Assembly: GCF_022376445.1 (NCBI RefSeq)
Contig: NW_025955167.1
Location: 1-64,000 of the forward strand
Direction: 5' to 3'
DNA from: Fomitopsis serialis
Taxonomy: Eukaryota; Basidiomycota; Agaricomycetes; Polyporales; Fomitopsidaceae
DNA length: 64,000 nucleotides
Under the pieces are notes generated by a model. The model was not told the origin of the DNA and made no database searches. It saw only the letters and a list, made by a program, of their open reading frames with translations. The translations under genes were made by a program, and so were the position numbers. Positions 20,263 through 30,257 of the stretch are shown in pieces (positions within the stretch are counted from its first letter, which is position 1; each line of letters begins with the position of its first letter).

Positions 20263-21387
20263 CTAAAGCGATCCAGCCCCCATCCGATGCCGGATTGTCA
20301 CACTTTCCTCCCGCCGTACTTCTCTTCCCTCGACTGCCAGTCTCACCTGACTGCCGGCCTGTCCAGGTCGTGGCCCCACTGCAACCACACCCACGGGATC
20401 CGGCATCTGCATGACGCTCCACTGTCCCTGCAGATACTCGCGGCCGTCTTGAAGACCCACCGGCCAGACCCAGTCTAGCTCCATGAAGTCATGCTTCATT
20501 GAGCACATAGGCTCCGTTCTTCCTCTTCGCCCGGCTGCGTGATCTATCACGAGGATGGTCATGTTTACGTTCGAATCCTTCAAGATGGGTACGGTGGTAA
20601 GGGGAAGGGACAGGCGTATGGGGAACGTCGGGTCTGTCAGCGACGGGTTGAACGTTTGCTGGGACGGGTCGTAGAGGTCGAGGTTGGTGATGGCGTCGTC
20701 ATCCGTATTCTTGAAGTAGTTCAAATCGCGGATGACCTGGCAAAGCAGTGGCTGCGAGAAAGGCCCTGGGATGACTATCTCCGACCGAGCGGTGTCGATC
20801 TCCCCAATGAGGGGGATAGAAACGGGCAAGAACCCATCCTGTGCATCGCCAAAACATGTATTTCAGTATTGCAAGGTGGTTCAAAGACGTTCGCTGCGCA
20901 CCATGACATAAACCTGTGCCTCCACCAGTGCTGTCCGCCCCTGTTCCCATGCGTCGCTGGGCCTCAACAGAGATAGAGTAGGATGAAACCTGTTGCTCTC
21001 CCTCCAGAACTTGCGCAACGCTCCCATGAAGACCCATCCGCCAAACCTCGGAGGGCGTCTGAGTTTCTTCGCGCATTGGAGCATATAAGCTGTCGTTCTT
21101 GGAGTCGACTGGATGCGACTGGGCTTCATTCGGCAAGCAGCGTCGTCGCGCATTACACACTATATAGGGGACAAATCAGACTCGAGAATATGACTAGCAT
21201 GGACCTGTACTACTCACATAGTCGAACAGCATACCAAATGGTCCTTCTCCAAGCACACCACGGCGACATGGTCGATCGCGGGGAACGTAGTGCACTCTCG
21301 CGAATGCTTGCACACTTCTTCGAATCGCGGTCCGTGTTGAGCGAGGATGGCGATAAGAGCTTGGTCGACAGGAAGTGGAGTAGACAT
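20263..21387 (-). pseudogene. Tandem family copy C, one-base deletion in exon 1
   Basis: Exons would be 21387-21218, 21159-20902 and 20838-20263. Exons 2 (86 aa) and 3 (191 aa) are open and carry the family landmarks (GGWVFMGAL, SIPLIGEID, FPIRLSLPL, WPVGLQDGREY). Exon 1 is 170 nt instead of a multiple of three. The frame breaks at about 21235-21240, between CLEKDH and the expected FGMLFDY, where one T appears missing from a T run. The copy is either a recent pseudogene or carries a consensus error. Confidence 0.75.
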
Positions 21388-21710
21388 GGTGGACGGAGGT
21401 TGTGGAGAGAAATAGGATACAGTCCACAGCTCTGAGAGTGGCGTCAAGGAATAAGCCAGCGCCTGGCCTTTGAGCGCCGGAGCCACAACGAGCCACACCG
21501 AGTTGTAATGAGTTCCGTAGCTCACAAGACATTCGTTCTCACTTAACAAGTATTACAATGGATTTCGTCCCACTTAACGAGTATTACAATGGATTGTGTA
21601 GTAAGAGGAGGTATCTATATAGTACACCAAAGAAACATTCAATTCACTGGGCGACAAGTATACGAGAAACCGAGACACCGCAAGAATCGTCCCAACTGGC
21701 GAAGAATAAT

Positions 21711-22910
21711 TCAGTACCCATCAGAATCGAGCTCCCAGAGTGGCTCCCCCTCCAATTCAGCGTCCTCGTCAGACATTCCCTCTATGTCTAAGTCCATTGC
21801 CTCGTCTTCTTTTTCCAAATTTACCTCCTTTGTCTGCGCTACCCCGGGCGTTCGCACCACGAACTCGTCCTCTTCAGGCTGCGCCGGCACTCCTGTGGAT
21901 AGACGTAGTGGGAGTAGAGCGCTTTGGCAGGTATCCTCCTTGTACTGCCTGTGATTTGGGAGGCCCACCGGCCAGATAAAGTCCAGCCCGATGAAGTTGT
22001 ACTTCAGCGAGGACATAGGCTCCATGGTTTTGCGTCCCGTGGCGTAGCTTCTCACGTACTTTGTCATTACAACATCGTAGTCCCTAATAATAGGAACGTG
22101 GTCGAGGGGAGGGACAGGCGGATAGGAAAGGCGTCTGTCATGTCCGCCGGTACGAACGTCTGGGATGCCGCGTTGTACAGGTCATAGCTCGGCGTGGGCG
22201 GTCGTGGGTTTTTAAAGGGATTGAGCCCCGGTATGGCCTGAACAAGCAGGGGTTGTTCCTCCGGACCTGGTATATTGATTGCAAACCCGGTGGGCTCTAT
22301 GATCCCTATGAGGGGGATGGAAACGGGGAGTAATGCGTCCTATGCATCCCCCAAAGACGTCAGTCAGTAGACGTTAGCTATGAAATACGTTGGAGACGCA
22401 CCTCAACATAAAAGAGAATATCTACTAACGCGGCCCGTCCCTGTGGCCCCTGTGTCTCCGCAACGTAGGGAGGCCACTGGTAATTTAGCAGAGGACGCGA
22501 CCGCTTCCAATCCTCGTAGCACTCGGGAACAGCACCCATCAACACCCATCCGCCGAACTTCAGAGGAGGGTCATGCGGCTGATTGGCGGCCTCCACCATG
22601 AGTTCCCTGTCTTCTGTATCGATCTGGGTACTGCTGAGTTCCATCGGGCAGACATCCGTTCCGTCCATAAGACACTGATTGAGGGCGAGAACTCAGACAG
22701 CCACCCTGGTTGATAAAGTACTGAGGAAGTACTTACATAGTCGAACAGCATACCGAAGTTGTCCCTTTCCAGGCAGACGACTGTAACATGGTCCATCTTG
22801 TCGCAGAAGTTGCATGGCCGTGATGTGCTCCAGACTTCATCCAGAGTTGTCGTTACAGTGAGTGCAAAGATCTTGAATAGGCGTTCGTCAACATTTCGAG
22901 GCGTAGGCAT
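21711..22910 (-). pseudogene. Tandem family copy D, one-base deletion in exon 3
   Basis: Exons would be 22910-22737 (58 aa), 22674-22402 (91 aa) and 22339-21711. Exons 1 and 2 are clean (HVTVVCLER; GGWVLMG). Exon 3 is 629 nt, one short of a multiple of three. The frame breaks at about 22104-22113 within a C run, just after PIRLSLP. Downstream of the break the family landmarks resume (PMSSLKYNFIG, WPVGLPNHRQY) and the tail ends WELDSDGY, as in copy B. Otherwise well preserved. Confidence 0.75.
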
Positions 22911-22956
22911 ATTAGGATAGAGGTGTGGGGAGAGGATATGCTTAGGGCAGTCTGAA

Positions 22957-23021
22957 GAGCGCTGTCAACACGTTTAAAGATGTTGAAACCGATTTGAAGC
23001 AAACTCTCACCGTTAGGCGCC
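22957..23021. promoter_or_regulatory. Inverted-repeat block upstream of copy D
   Basis: GAGCGCT (22957-22963) and AGGCGCC (23015-23021) flank GTCAACACGTTTAAA and ATTTGAAGCAAA. The block is recognisably the same as that before copy B and lies ~50 nt before the start codon. Confidence 0.4.
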
Positions 23022-23532
23022 TAAGCCACACTGGCATCGCACCCGGGCCCTCCGCCCGATGTAGGCTATTGGAGGAAATCAGAGAGTCAAGATATGGGTC
23101 CGTATTACAATTGAGCTGTGGTTTTTGGAGGTTGTGACACTTCACGGACGTCGTTGCAGCACAATTGAAATATATAATAACATTTTCAAGCCTACTCACA
23201 GCTCGCATGGTATCAGAGAGCCTTCTGAGAGGATCTCCCAAATCTCCACCTCCTCCTGGACGTCAACGTGAGTAATTTCTCTTCCGTCAAGCTGAAATCC
23301 CAGAATTTCCGAAATTTCCCTGTCATCCTTCGCTCCCGCCGCTTGAGCCTCACCATGCGCCTGCCCTGTCCCAGCCTCCACCTCCGAGTCGCTGTGCTGA
23401 GCATTGGCAACCGGTTGCAAATCCTGAACGGTACAGTCCTCTTCCCCAATAAGCGGTCGCACGGCTACTGTGCCGTCGGAGCTCCCTCGATCTTCGATGT
23501 GCCAGTCCGCCTTCAGACATTGACGGCGCTGC

Positions 23533-23537
23533 GGGAC
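23533..23537. repeat. Target-site duplication, left copy (GGGAC)
   Basis: GGGAC directly before the 5' LTR, matched at 29172-29176 directly after the 3' LTR. Deleting the element plus one copy restores the coding frame of the interrupted host exon. Confidence 0.93.
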
Positions 23538-23983
23538 TGTTGGAGCCGACAATCCGTACGTCGTCCTCGCCGGCTCTCCGGCTTCGTACTATACCCGTTT
23601 TTTCGTTCTTTACTGCATGCTGCTTACGCGCTGTCCGATGCGCCGTTCCGTTCTCTTATCCCGCCGTGCCCGCCGTGCGCATCCGTACATTCATTACCAT
23701 TTACGGACAGTCTCGTATCTCGTACCTAACTCGCTCGCTCGCCCACTTATACCCTCGCGCCGCGTTCGCACCCTCAGTTCTTGCCTCGTCTTCCCGAGCA
23801 CGATCTGAGGGTGAGTAGTTAGCTTTTGTGTCTCGCATACCTGTACTCACTTACTTCGTAGTCGTCGTCTGTTTGCTACAGGTATGCCAATACAGTTCTT
23901 GCCTCGTCTTCCCGAGCACGATCTGAGGTCGTCGTCTGTTTGCTACAGCCTGACGACTCGTGCTCGCTCTGTTGGTTGCATTA
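23538..23983 (+). repeat. Copia 5' LTR
   Basis: Starts TGTTGGAGCCGAC and ends TTGCATTA if the target duplication is taken to touch the LTR. The 3' terminus is then TA rather than the usual CA. Inside, a 36-nt segment occurs at 23775-23810 and again at 23893-23928, and a 20-nt segment at 23861-23880 and 23928-23947, so the LTR carries an internal duplication. Confidence 0.92.
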
Positions 23984-23999
23984 GGTTATGAGCCCCGCG
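23984..23999 (+). other. Copia primer-binding site matching the initiator tRNA-Met anticodon arm
   Basis: Immediately after the LTR lies GGTTATGAGCCCCGCG. Its complement GGGCTCATAACC is the anticodon loop of initiator tRNA-Met, with CAT as anticodon, rather than a tRNA 3' end. Priming by an internal tRNA fragment is established for Drosophila copia. Confidence 0.7.
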
Positions 24000-24080
24000 T
24001 TCTAGCCGAAACAAGACTCACCCTTGCTCGCTTCATTCCACCCACTCCTTTCCTACTCGTCGTAGTCCATTGCCGCCGCT

Positions 24081-27000
24081 ATGACGAGTACGTCACTCGC
24101 CGACTTTAGCTCAGCCTTTGAGAGGCTCGAGGCTACCGGGAAGAACTGGGTTACCTTCCGACAACGCTTCCAGATCGCTGTGAAGCAGAAGGATGTTTGG
24201 GAGCACTTCGATGGGACGTCGCCGCGCCCGACCCCTGCCGATCCCGCACACGCTACGCCAGCGGAGCTGACAACAATCGCTGCCTGGGATAAGAAGGAAT
24301 CATTAGCGATGTATCTCCTCACCCAGAAACTGCCCGACATCACCTTTACGAAGCACGCCCGAAAAGGCACAGCCGCCGCCATCTGGGCCGCGATCATCCA
24401 GGAGTTCACTTCGAAGTCGCTTCTCTTGCGCGCGAACCTTCGTACCCAATTCTTGACTATGCGTGCGACGCCTGGCGCGAATCTCCACACCGAGCTTGAT
24501 CGTGTGTGCGTCAAGTACGAGGAGCTCCTGACAAACGACATCACGGTCAGTGAGGCCGAGTATGCTGCCTTGATCATCAATTTCCTGCCCGACGACATGT
24601 CGACTTTCGTTTCTCAAGTCTCTGCCACTGCGAAGCTCGCCCATGGTTTCCAGACCTCGTCATCTGCTACCTCTCCACTCGCTGACTCGGATACGCCTAC
24701 CGAGGAAGCTCCTGCCATCAAGGCGACGACTCTGATGGAGATCGCACTTGAGGAGTGGGACCGTCGTACCAGTGGGAGCCAGAAGGCTAAGGCGAAGCAG
24801 AAGGACGCCGGTGTCGCCGCCAGCGTCATATCGACAGAGAAGCCGAAGCCGAAGGGGCGTCGTGGTCCGCAGAAGCCGGTCGGCGTGTGTTGGAACTGTG
24901 GTGGGAAAGGTCATCGCCAGGATCAGTGTCCTAGTCCGAAGCAGGATAGCGACGCGAAGGGAAAGGACTCATCTGCCACGTCCAAGCCCGATGCGTCGAA
25001 ATCCACCTCTGCGAAGCCGAAGAACGGCAACGCGAACGCCGCCACCACTGCCGCTGTCGCCTCGCTCGATGAAGTTGCGGGCGCATGGTCCGCCTACATC
25101 TCGCTCCCGAAGGAGTTCGTGTACTCTGACTCGTCGGATGATGAGTCGGCTGGTCTGTTTGATGACGATGCACGCTCCGACATCACTGGGCTTACCGAGC
25201 AGTCGGACACGCCGTCGGACGCAAACTCTATGCCGTCGTTGCAGACGGTGTCGAGCACGACGGACTCCGAGTCTTCGCACAATGGGGAGGATGCTCCTGT
25301 CCCCACGCCCGTCCCGATCACCGCTCGTCTCAGTGCTGTTGCCAACTGGCTGGACGACGTTGAGGTAGATGATCCGGGAGTCGTGACCGCCGAGACGTGG
25401 CGCCTGGCGATGGACGAAGAGTTAGCTCAGCCTCGCGAACCTGCCCAGGATGATGATCCTGCCATGTACAGTACCTCTGCTGTGACCACTGCCGCCTTCG
25501 TTGCCGCCGAATCTACCCCCGTTGACTTGTACGATTCGGGCGCGAGTCACCACATGTCGCCGTATCGGGAGGATTTCCTTTCCTTCCGCGAGATCAAACC
25601 GCAGACGCTTAACGCCGCGAACCAGCAGCACTTCGAAGCTACTGGTGTTGGGGACATGATTGTCTCCGTGCCTAACAACACTGCGTCGAGCTCGCAGATC
25701 CGCTTGACGCAGGTCCTGTACACACCTGCGCTGGGGTTTAACCTCATCTCGATTGGGCGGATCGATGACGCCGGGTACTCTGCAACGTTCGCCGGCGGGC
25801 AGTGTATTCTCGCCGACAAGGATGGGCGCACCATCGGCGCCATCCCGAAGTCTCGTGGCCTGTATCTGGTCACTCGTCCACGCTCGACTGGGTCAGCTAA
25901 TGCCGCGGCCAAGGTTGAAAAGCTTACCGTGATGGACCTCCACCGCCGGTTGGGTCATATCGCGCCGCGTGCGATACGAGAGCTTGTGTCTGGAGGACGC
26001 ATCACCGGAGTTGCCCTGGTGCCGTCGGACGAACCCGAGACTTGCGAAGTTTGCATCCGTGCCAAGTCGACACGGAAGTCGGTCCCTGCCGTGCGCGAAG
26101 GTGACCGTGCGGACGAGCTTGGTGACGAGACCCACTCTGACCTGTGGGGCCCTGGTCGGGTCGCTACGCTTGGTGGTCGGAAGCACTACATCAGCTTTAC
26201 GGATGATGCGACACGCTGGACGTTAGCTTACCTGCTGCGTCTGAAGAGCGAAGCCTTTGAAGCCTTTAAGGCGTTCGAGGCGTGGCTGGAGAACCACCAT
26301 GGCAAGCGGCTGAAGGTATTAAACACCGACCGCGGCGGCGAGTATCTCAGCGAAGAGTTTAAGACTCACCTCGAGGCGCGCGGCATCACGCAGAAGCTCT
26401 CCGTGCATGATACGCACGAGGAGGCAGGCGTGTCGGAACGCCTAAACCGCACGCTGATGGAGAAGACCCGGGCGATGTTGATCGCATCCGGGATGCCAGC
26501 GAACCTCTGGGGGGAGGCTGTGATGCATGCTGTGTGGTTGAAGAACCGCACGTCCACCAAAGCGCTCGGCGGCAGGACACCGTTCGAGGCTGTTAATGGA
26601 CGCCCGCCCACCCTAGTAGGCCTGCCCATCTGGGGTTGCCGTGTTTGGGTACACGACACGTCGACTGGGAAGATCGGCGTGCGCGCGAAGCCTGCGCGAT
26701 GGGTCGGGTACGACAGTCAGAGCAAAGGCCACCGAGTTTATTGGGAGGAGGCTCACCGCATTACCGTCGAGCGGAATGTTCGTTTCGGCGATAGCTCGCC
26801 GCCAGCTGTCGTCGAGGATGTCGAGCTTGAGGGGGAGCAGGAGCCGGGCAATGGCAAGCCCGCATCCACCGCCGACTCCTCCGACTCTGATAACGAGTCT
26901 TCTGACGAACCCGCTGTCGGGCCATCTACACCGCCCGCTTCTCCTAAGCCCGAGATCCCTGAACCGCCGCCAGCGCCACGGCCAACGCGCGTCCGCAAGC

Positions 27001-28712
27001 CGTCGCAGAAAGTCAGTGACATCCTCACTGGCAAGGGCGCAGATAGCGACGTACCTCGCGGTGTGCAGGTCCCAGTTGAGGACAGTGCTGCCGAGCTGCT
27101 TGAAGAGGTCTCAGGCGCTGCCATGGCCGCGCAGATTGCTGAGGTCGAGGGCTTGGACCCCCAGTCGCTGGCGGAAGCAAAACGCAGGCCGGAATGGCTG
27201 CGCTGGCAGGAGGCGATGCAGGAAGAGCTGCGCGCGCTCGAAGCGCACGGGACGTGGCGTCTCGAGCGGCCCCCGCCGGGCGCGAATATCGTCAGTTGCC
27301 GATGGGTTTTCCATGCGAAGAAAGACGCAGCCGGAAGCGTTTACCGTTACCGTGCACGCCTCGTTGCCCGCGGCTTCTCACAGGTGCCCGGAGTTGACTT
27401 CTTCGACACCTACGCGCCCGTTGCGAAGATGGCGTCCATTCGGACCCTGCTTGCGTTTGCAGCGCGCCACGACCTCGATGTGCACCAGGTGGACATTAAG
27501 AGTGCATACCTGAATGGCGAGTTCGAGGAGAACGAGGTCATCTATATGGCACTGCCGCCAGGTCTGACACTCACCGAGGATAAGTCCCTCGTACTGCGCC
27601 TGCTGCGCCCGCTGTACGGCCTTCGCCAGAGCGCGCGGAACTGGCACCAGAAGCTGCGCGGCGTCTTGCAGAAGCGCCTCCGCATGTCCGCATGTGACGT
27701 GGACCAGGCCGTGTTCTACCGCTCGGAGCGCGGCAAGCTCATTGCAATGGGCGTACACGTTGACGACCTGACGATCGTCGCGTCAGTAGGGCTTATGGAT
27801 GAGGTGAAAACGAACCTACGGAAGGACTTCGAGATCACGGACGAAGGAGAGATCCACTGGATCCTCGGTTTCGCTGTTGAGCGTGATCGCGAGGCCCGGA
27901 CCCTCTCGCTTTCGCAGGTAGCGTACATCGAGTCGATCCTGCGGCGGTACAACCTCGAAGACGCGCGGCCCGTGTCCTCGCCGATGGACCCGCACGTTCA
28001 GCTGTCTGCCACACAGTCGCCGCAGACGACCGCCGAAGTCGCTGAGATGCGCAACATCCCGTACCGAGAGGCAGTTGGCTCGCTCATGTACGCGTCGCTG
28101 GGCACTCGTCCTGACATCACCTACGCCGTCTCTATCCTTGCTCGTTTCTCGCAGAACCCTGGGCGCGCTCACTGGGAAGCCGTCAAACGCGTTTTTCGCT
28201 ATCTCGCTGGAACGAAGAAGCTGAAGCTCACCTACGGTGCTATCTCGCTCGACCTCGTTGGGTACACCGACGCAGATGGGTCGATGCACGAGGATCGCAA
28301 GGCGATCTCTGGGTACGCTTTTCTCATCGACGGCGGCGCGGTCTCTTGGGCATCGAAACGCCAGGAGATAATCTCCCTCTCCACGACGGAATCCGAGTAC
28401 GTCGCCATCACGCACGCGTCGAAGGAGGCCCTTTGGCTACGCTCTCTTATTGGCCAGGTCTTCGCGCCGTTCACGGAGCCCATCCCGCTTAACTCTGACA
28501 ACCTCGGTGCCATCGCACTCACCCAGGACCACCAGTACCACGCCCGTACGAAACACATTGACATCCGCTTTCACTTCATTCGCTGGGTCATCGCCGACAA
28601 GAAGCTCACACTCGTTTACTGCCCGACCGACGAGATGGTTGCCGACGCGCTCACGAAGGCGCTACCGAGTCCCAAAGTCAAGCACTTTGCGGCTGCACTC
28701 GGACTCGTTTAG
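24081..28712 (+). CDS. Copia Gag-Pol polyprotein (1543 aa)
   Basis: Single intact ORF, a normal length for a copia Gag-Pol. Order: Gag, with a WVTFRQRF-type start; CCHC knuckle CWNCGGKGHRQDQC from residue 270; protease DSGAS at ~485; pre-integrase HHCC region (LHRRLGH ... CEVC) at ~620-660; integrase core with Asp in HSDLWGP, Asp in LNTDRGGEY and Glu in AGVSERLNRT; reverse transcriptase with WVFHAKKD, DIKSAYLNGEF and the HVDD catalytic box at ~1226-1229; RNase H with YTDADG, SLSTTESEY and the C-terminal KHIDIRFHF. PR-IN-RT-RH order defines copia. No frameshift or stop seen. Confidence 0.97.
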   Translation: MTSTSLADFSSAFERLEATGKNWVTFRQRFQIAVKQKDVWEHFDGTSPRPTPADPAHATPAELTTIAAWDKKESLAMYLLTQKLPDITFTKHARKGTAAAIWAAIIQEFTSKSLLLRANLRTQFLTMRATPGANLHTELDRVCVKYEELLTNDITVSEAEYAALIINFLPDDMSTFVSQVSATAKLAHGFQTSSSATSPLADSDTPTEEAPAIKATTLMEIALEEWDRRTSGSQKAKAKQKDAGVAASVISTEKPKPKGRRGPQKPVGVCWNCGGKGHRQDQCPSPKQDSDAKGKDSSATSKPDASKSTSAKPKNGNANAATTAAVASLDEVAGAWSAYISLPKEFVYSDSSDDESAGLFDDDARSDITGLTEQSDTPSDANSMPSLQTVSSTTDSESSHNGEDAPVPTPVPITARLSAVANWLDDVEVDDPGVVTAETWRLAMDEELAQPREPAQDDDPAMYSTSAVTTAAFVAAESTPVDLYDSGASHHMSPYREDFLSFREIKPQTLNAANQQHFEATGVGDMIVSVPNNTASSSQIRLTQVLYTPALGFNLISIGRIDDAGYSATFAGGQCILADKDGRTIGAIPKSRGLYLVTRPRSTGSANAAAKVEKLTVMDLHRRLGHIAPRAIRELVSGGRITGVALVPSDEPETCEVCIRAKSTRKSVPAVREGDRADELGDETHSDLWGPGRVATLGGRKHYISFTDDATRWTLAYLLRLKSEAFEAFKAFEAWLENHHGKRLKVLNTDRGGEYLSEEFKTHLEARGITQKLSVHDTHEEAGVSERLNRTLMEKTRAMLIASGMPANLWGEAVMHAVWLKNRTSTKALGGRTPFEAVNGRPPTLVGLPIWGCRVWVHDTSTGKIGVRAKPARWVGYDSQSKGHRVYWEEAHRITVERNVRFGDSSPPAVVEDVELEGEQEPGNGKPASTADSSDSDNESSDEPAVGPSTPPASPKPEIPEPPPAPRPTRVRKPSQKVSDILTGKGADSDVPRGVQVPVEDSAAELLEEVSGAAMAAQIAEVEGLDPQSLAEAKRRPEWLRWQEAMQEELRALEAHGTWRLERPPPGANIVSCRWVFHAKKDAAGSVYRYRARLVARGFSQVPGVDFFDTYAPVAKMASIRTLLAFAARHDLDVHQVDIKSAYLNGEFEENEVIYMALPPGLTLTEDKSLVLRLLRPLYGLRQSARNWHQKLRGVLQKRLRMSACDVDQAVFYRSERGKLIAMGVHVDDLTIVASVGLMDEVKTNLRKDFEITDEGEIHWILGFAVERDREARTLSLSQVAYIESILRRYNLEDARPVSSPMDPHVQLSATQSPQTTAEVAEMRNIPYREAVGSLMYASLGTRPDITYAVSILARFSQNPGRAHWEAVKRVFRYLAGTKKLKLTYGAISLDLVGYTDADGSMHEDRKAISGYAFLIDGGAVSWASKRQEIISLSTTESEYVAITHASKEALWLRSLIGQVFAPFTEPIPLNSDNLGAIALTQDHQYHARTKHIDIRFHFIRWVIADKKLTLVYCPTDEMVADALTKALPSPKVKHFAAALGLV

Positions 28713-28725
28713 GATTGAGGGGGAG
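28711..28725 (+). other. Copia polypurine tract
   Basis: AGGATTGAGGGGGAG lies directly between the gag-pol stop and the 3' LTR, the expected place for the plus-strand primer. Confidence 0.8.
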
Positions 28726-29171
28726 TGTTGGAGCCGACAATCCGTACGTCGTCCTCGCCGGCTCTCCGGCTTCGTACTATACCCGTTTTTTCGTTCTTTA
28801 CTGCATGCTGCTTACGCGCTGTCCGATGCGCCGTTCCGTTCTCTTATCCCGCCGTGCCCGCCGTGCGCATCCGTACATTCATTACCATTTACGGACAGTC
28901 TCGTATCTCGTACCTAACTCGCTCGCTCGCCCACTTATACCCTCGCGCCGCGTTCGCACCCTCAGTTCTTGCCTCGTCTTCCCGAGCACGATCTGAGGGT
29001 GAGTAGTTAGCTTTTGTGTCTCGCATACCTGTACTCACTTACTTCGTAGTCGTCGTCTGTTTGCTACAGGTATGCCAATACAGTTCTTGCCTCGTCTTCC
29101 CGAGCACGATCTGAGGTCGTCGTCTGTTTGCTACAGCCTGACGACTCGTGCTCGCTCTGTTGGTTGCATTA
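28726..29171 (+). repeat. Copia 3' LTR
   Basis: Copy of 23538-23983 at offset 5188, with no difference found by eye, followed by the target duplication at 29172. Confidence 0.95.
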
Positions 29172-29176
29172 GGGAC
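29172..29176. repeat. Target-site duplication, right copy (GGGAC)
   Basis: Right partner of the 5-bp duplication at 23533-23537. Confidence 0.93.
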
Positions 29177-30257
29177 ATCCATTGGCCAGACGAAATCGAA
29201 CGCCATGAAACTCGCCGTCATAGAACACATCGGTACGAGGGGCTTGAGACCGCGTGAATAGTCCCCCGCATCCTCAGTGAGGGCTACGTTCGATTCTTTA
29301 AAGACGGGGACATGTTTGAGAGGGAAAGGAAGGCGGAAGGGCACCGCGTGCAAGCAGGCGGGGATGAAGGCGTTGGCATCGACACTGAAGAGATCAAATG
29401 ACATCCCTAGTGGCTGTTCATGACTCTTCCACTCATTGAGCCCGCGAAGAAGCTGAGTCGTAAGTGGTTGGTTGAAGGATATTTCGATCTCGTTGTCGAG
29501 TACATCCCATATGAGGGGCAAAGAGAGCGGCGGATGCCTGTCCTAGATTATGTCACAGTCTGAGAATGTCATGAAACATGTTGAATGATTCATTGTGTCT
29601 CACCAGCACGTAGAGCATCGTCTCCACCACAACTTTGGACGCTTGCCCCTGAAGACACGTCGGCACAAATACCCCCCATGGCTCTCCAGAATAGAACCCA
29701 ACAGCACCCATCCTCCCAAAGTTGCAGGCGGGTCTAGCGCGTCGATCGCGCCCAGAGCACGCCTCAGATCTTGTTTATTTCCTTGAACGTGGCTTAGCTT
29801 TGCAGGGCAAAGTGAGCAGTCGTTCATTAAGCACTAATATAACACAGCAGGTGGTTGGTTTGAATCACTGAATAAGAGAAATAATGTACTCACGTAGTCG
29901 AAAAGCACGCCAAAGTTCTTCCTTTCGAGGCAGACCACCGTAATGTGGTTAATCTCGGGGTTTTCTGGACACTCCTGGGCATAGTGGGCGGTGATTCCGT
30001 AGGAAGGTAGAGCTGGAGCCAGTAATCGAAGCACTCGCTGATCCAAACGGACCATGGTTGTGTTCTGTGCAGAAGGTTTGAAGATGTTGGACCGACAAGC
30101 AGGGTGTTTTGCGTCAGGCCAGCTGTAGTGACTGTCTGTAGATAGGTATGGTGCGGCGCCTCTCGGCCGGTATACAAAGTTCTCACTCACAAGCGCTCAA
30201 AAGCGGAGAATACCTAAGTCAAGGACTTCTCATTGGGACTACACTACGCGTATATTT

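Larger units (their letters stand above)
23538..29171 (+). mobile_element. Complete Ty1/copia LTR retrotransposon
   Basis: LTRs at 23538-23983 and 28726-29171 (446 bp each) show no difference that I could find. They flank a primer site, a single uninterrupted 1543-codon gag-pol ORF and a polypurine tract. GGGAC at 23533-23537 and 29172-29176 is an exact 5-bp target-site duplication. Apparently identical LTRs plus an intact ORF with all catalytic residues indicate a very recent, possibly active copy. It interrupts exon 3 of tandem family copy E. Confidence 0.97.
23196..30055 (-). pseudogene. Tandem family copy E, split by the copia element
   Basis: Exon 1 is 30055-29894 (54 aa, HITVVCLER). 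Exon 2 is 29833-29604 (230 nt, one base short, so frameshifted). Exon 3 starts at 29542 and is interrupted at 29177 by the copia element and its target duplication. The remainder lies at 23532-23196. Removing the element and one GGGAC copy makes exon 3 exactly 708 nt and places FDFVWPMDV directly before PQRRQCLKADWH, matching the family pattern WPVGL-x-RR-x-Y. The acidic tail is present. The gene was presumably functional, or nearly so, until the insertion. Confidence 0.88.

Noticed and set aside
20560..20580. tRNA T-arm-like GTTCGAATCC
   Set aside because: It lies inside exon 3 of tandem copy C and no surrounding cloverleaf could be drawn.
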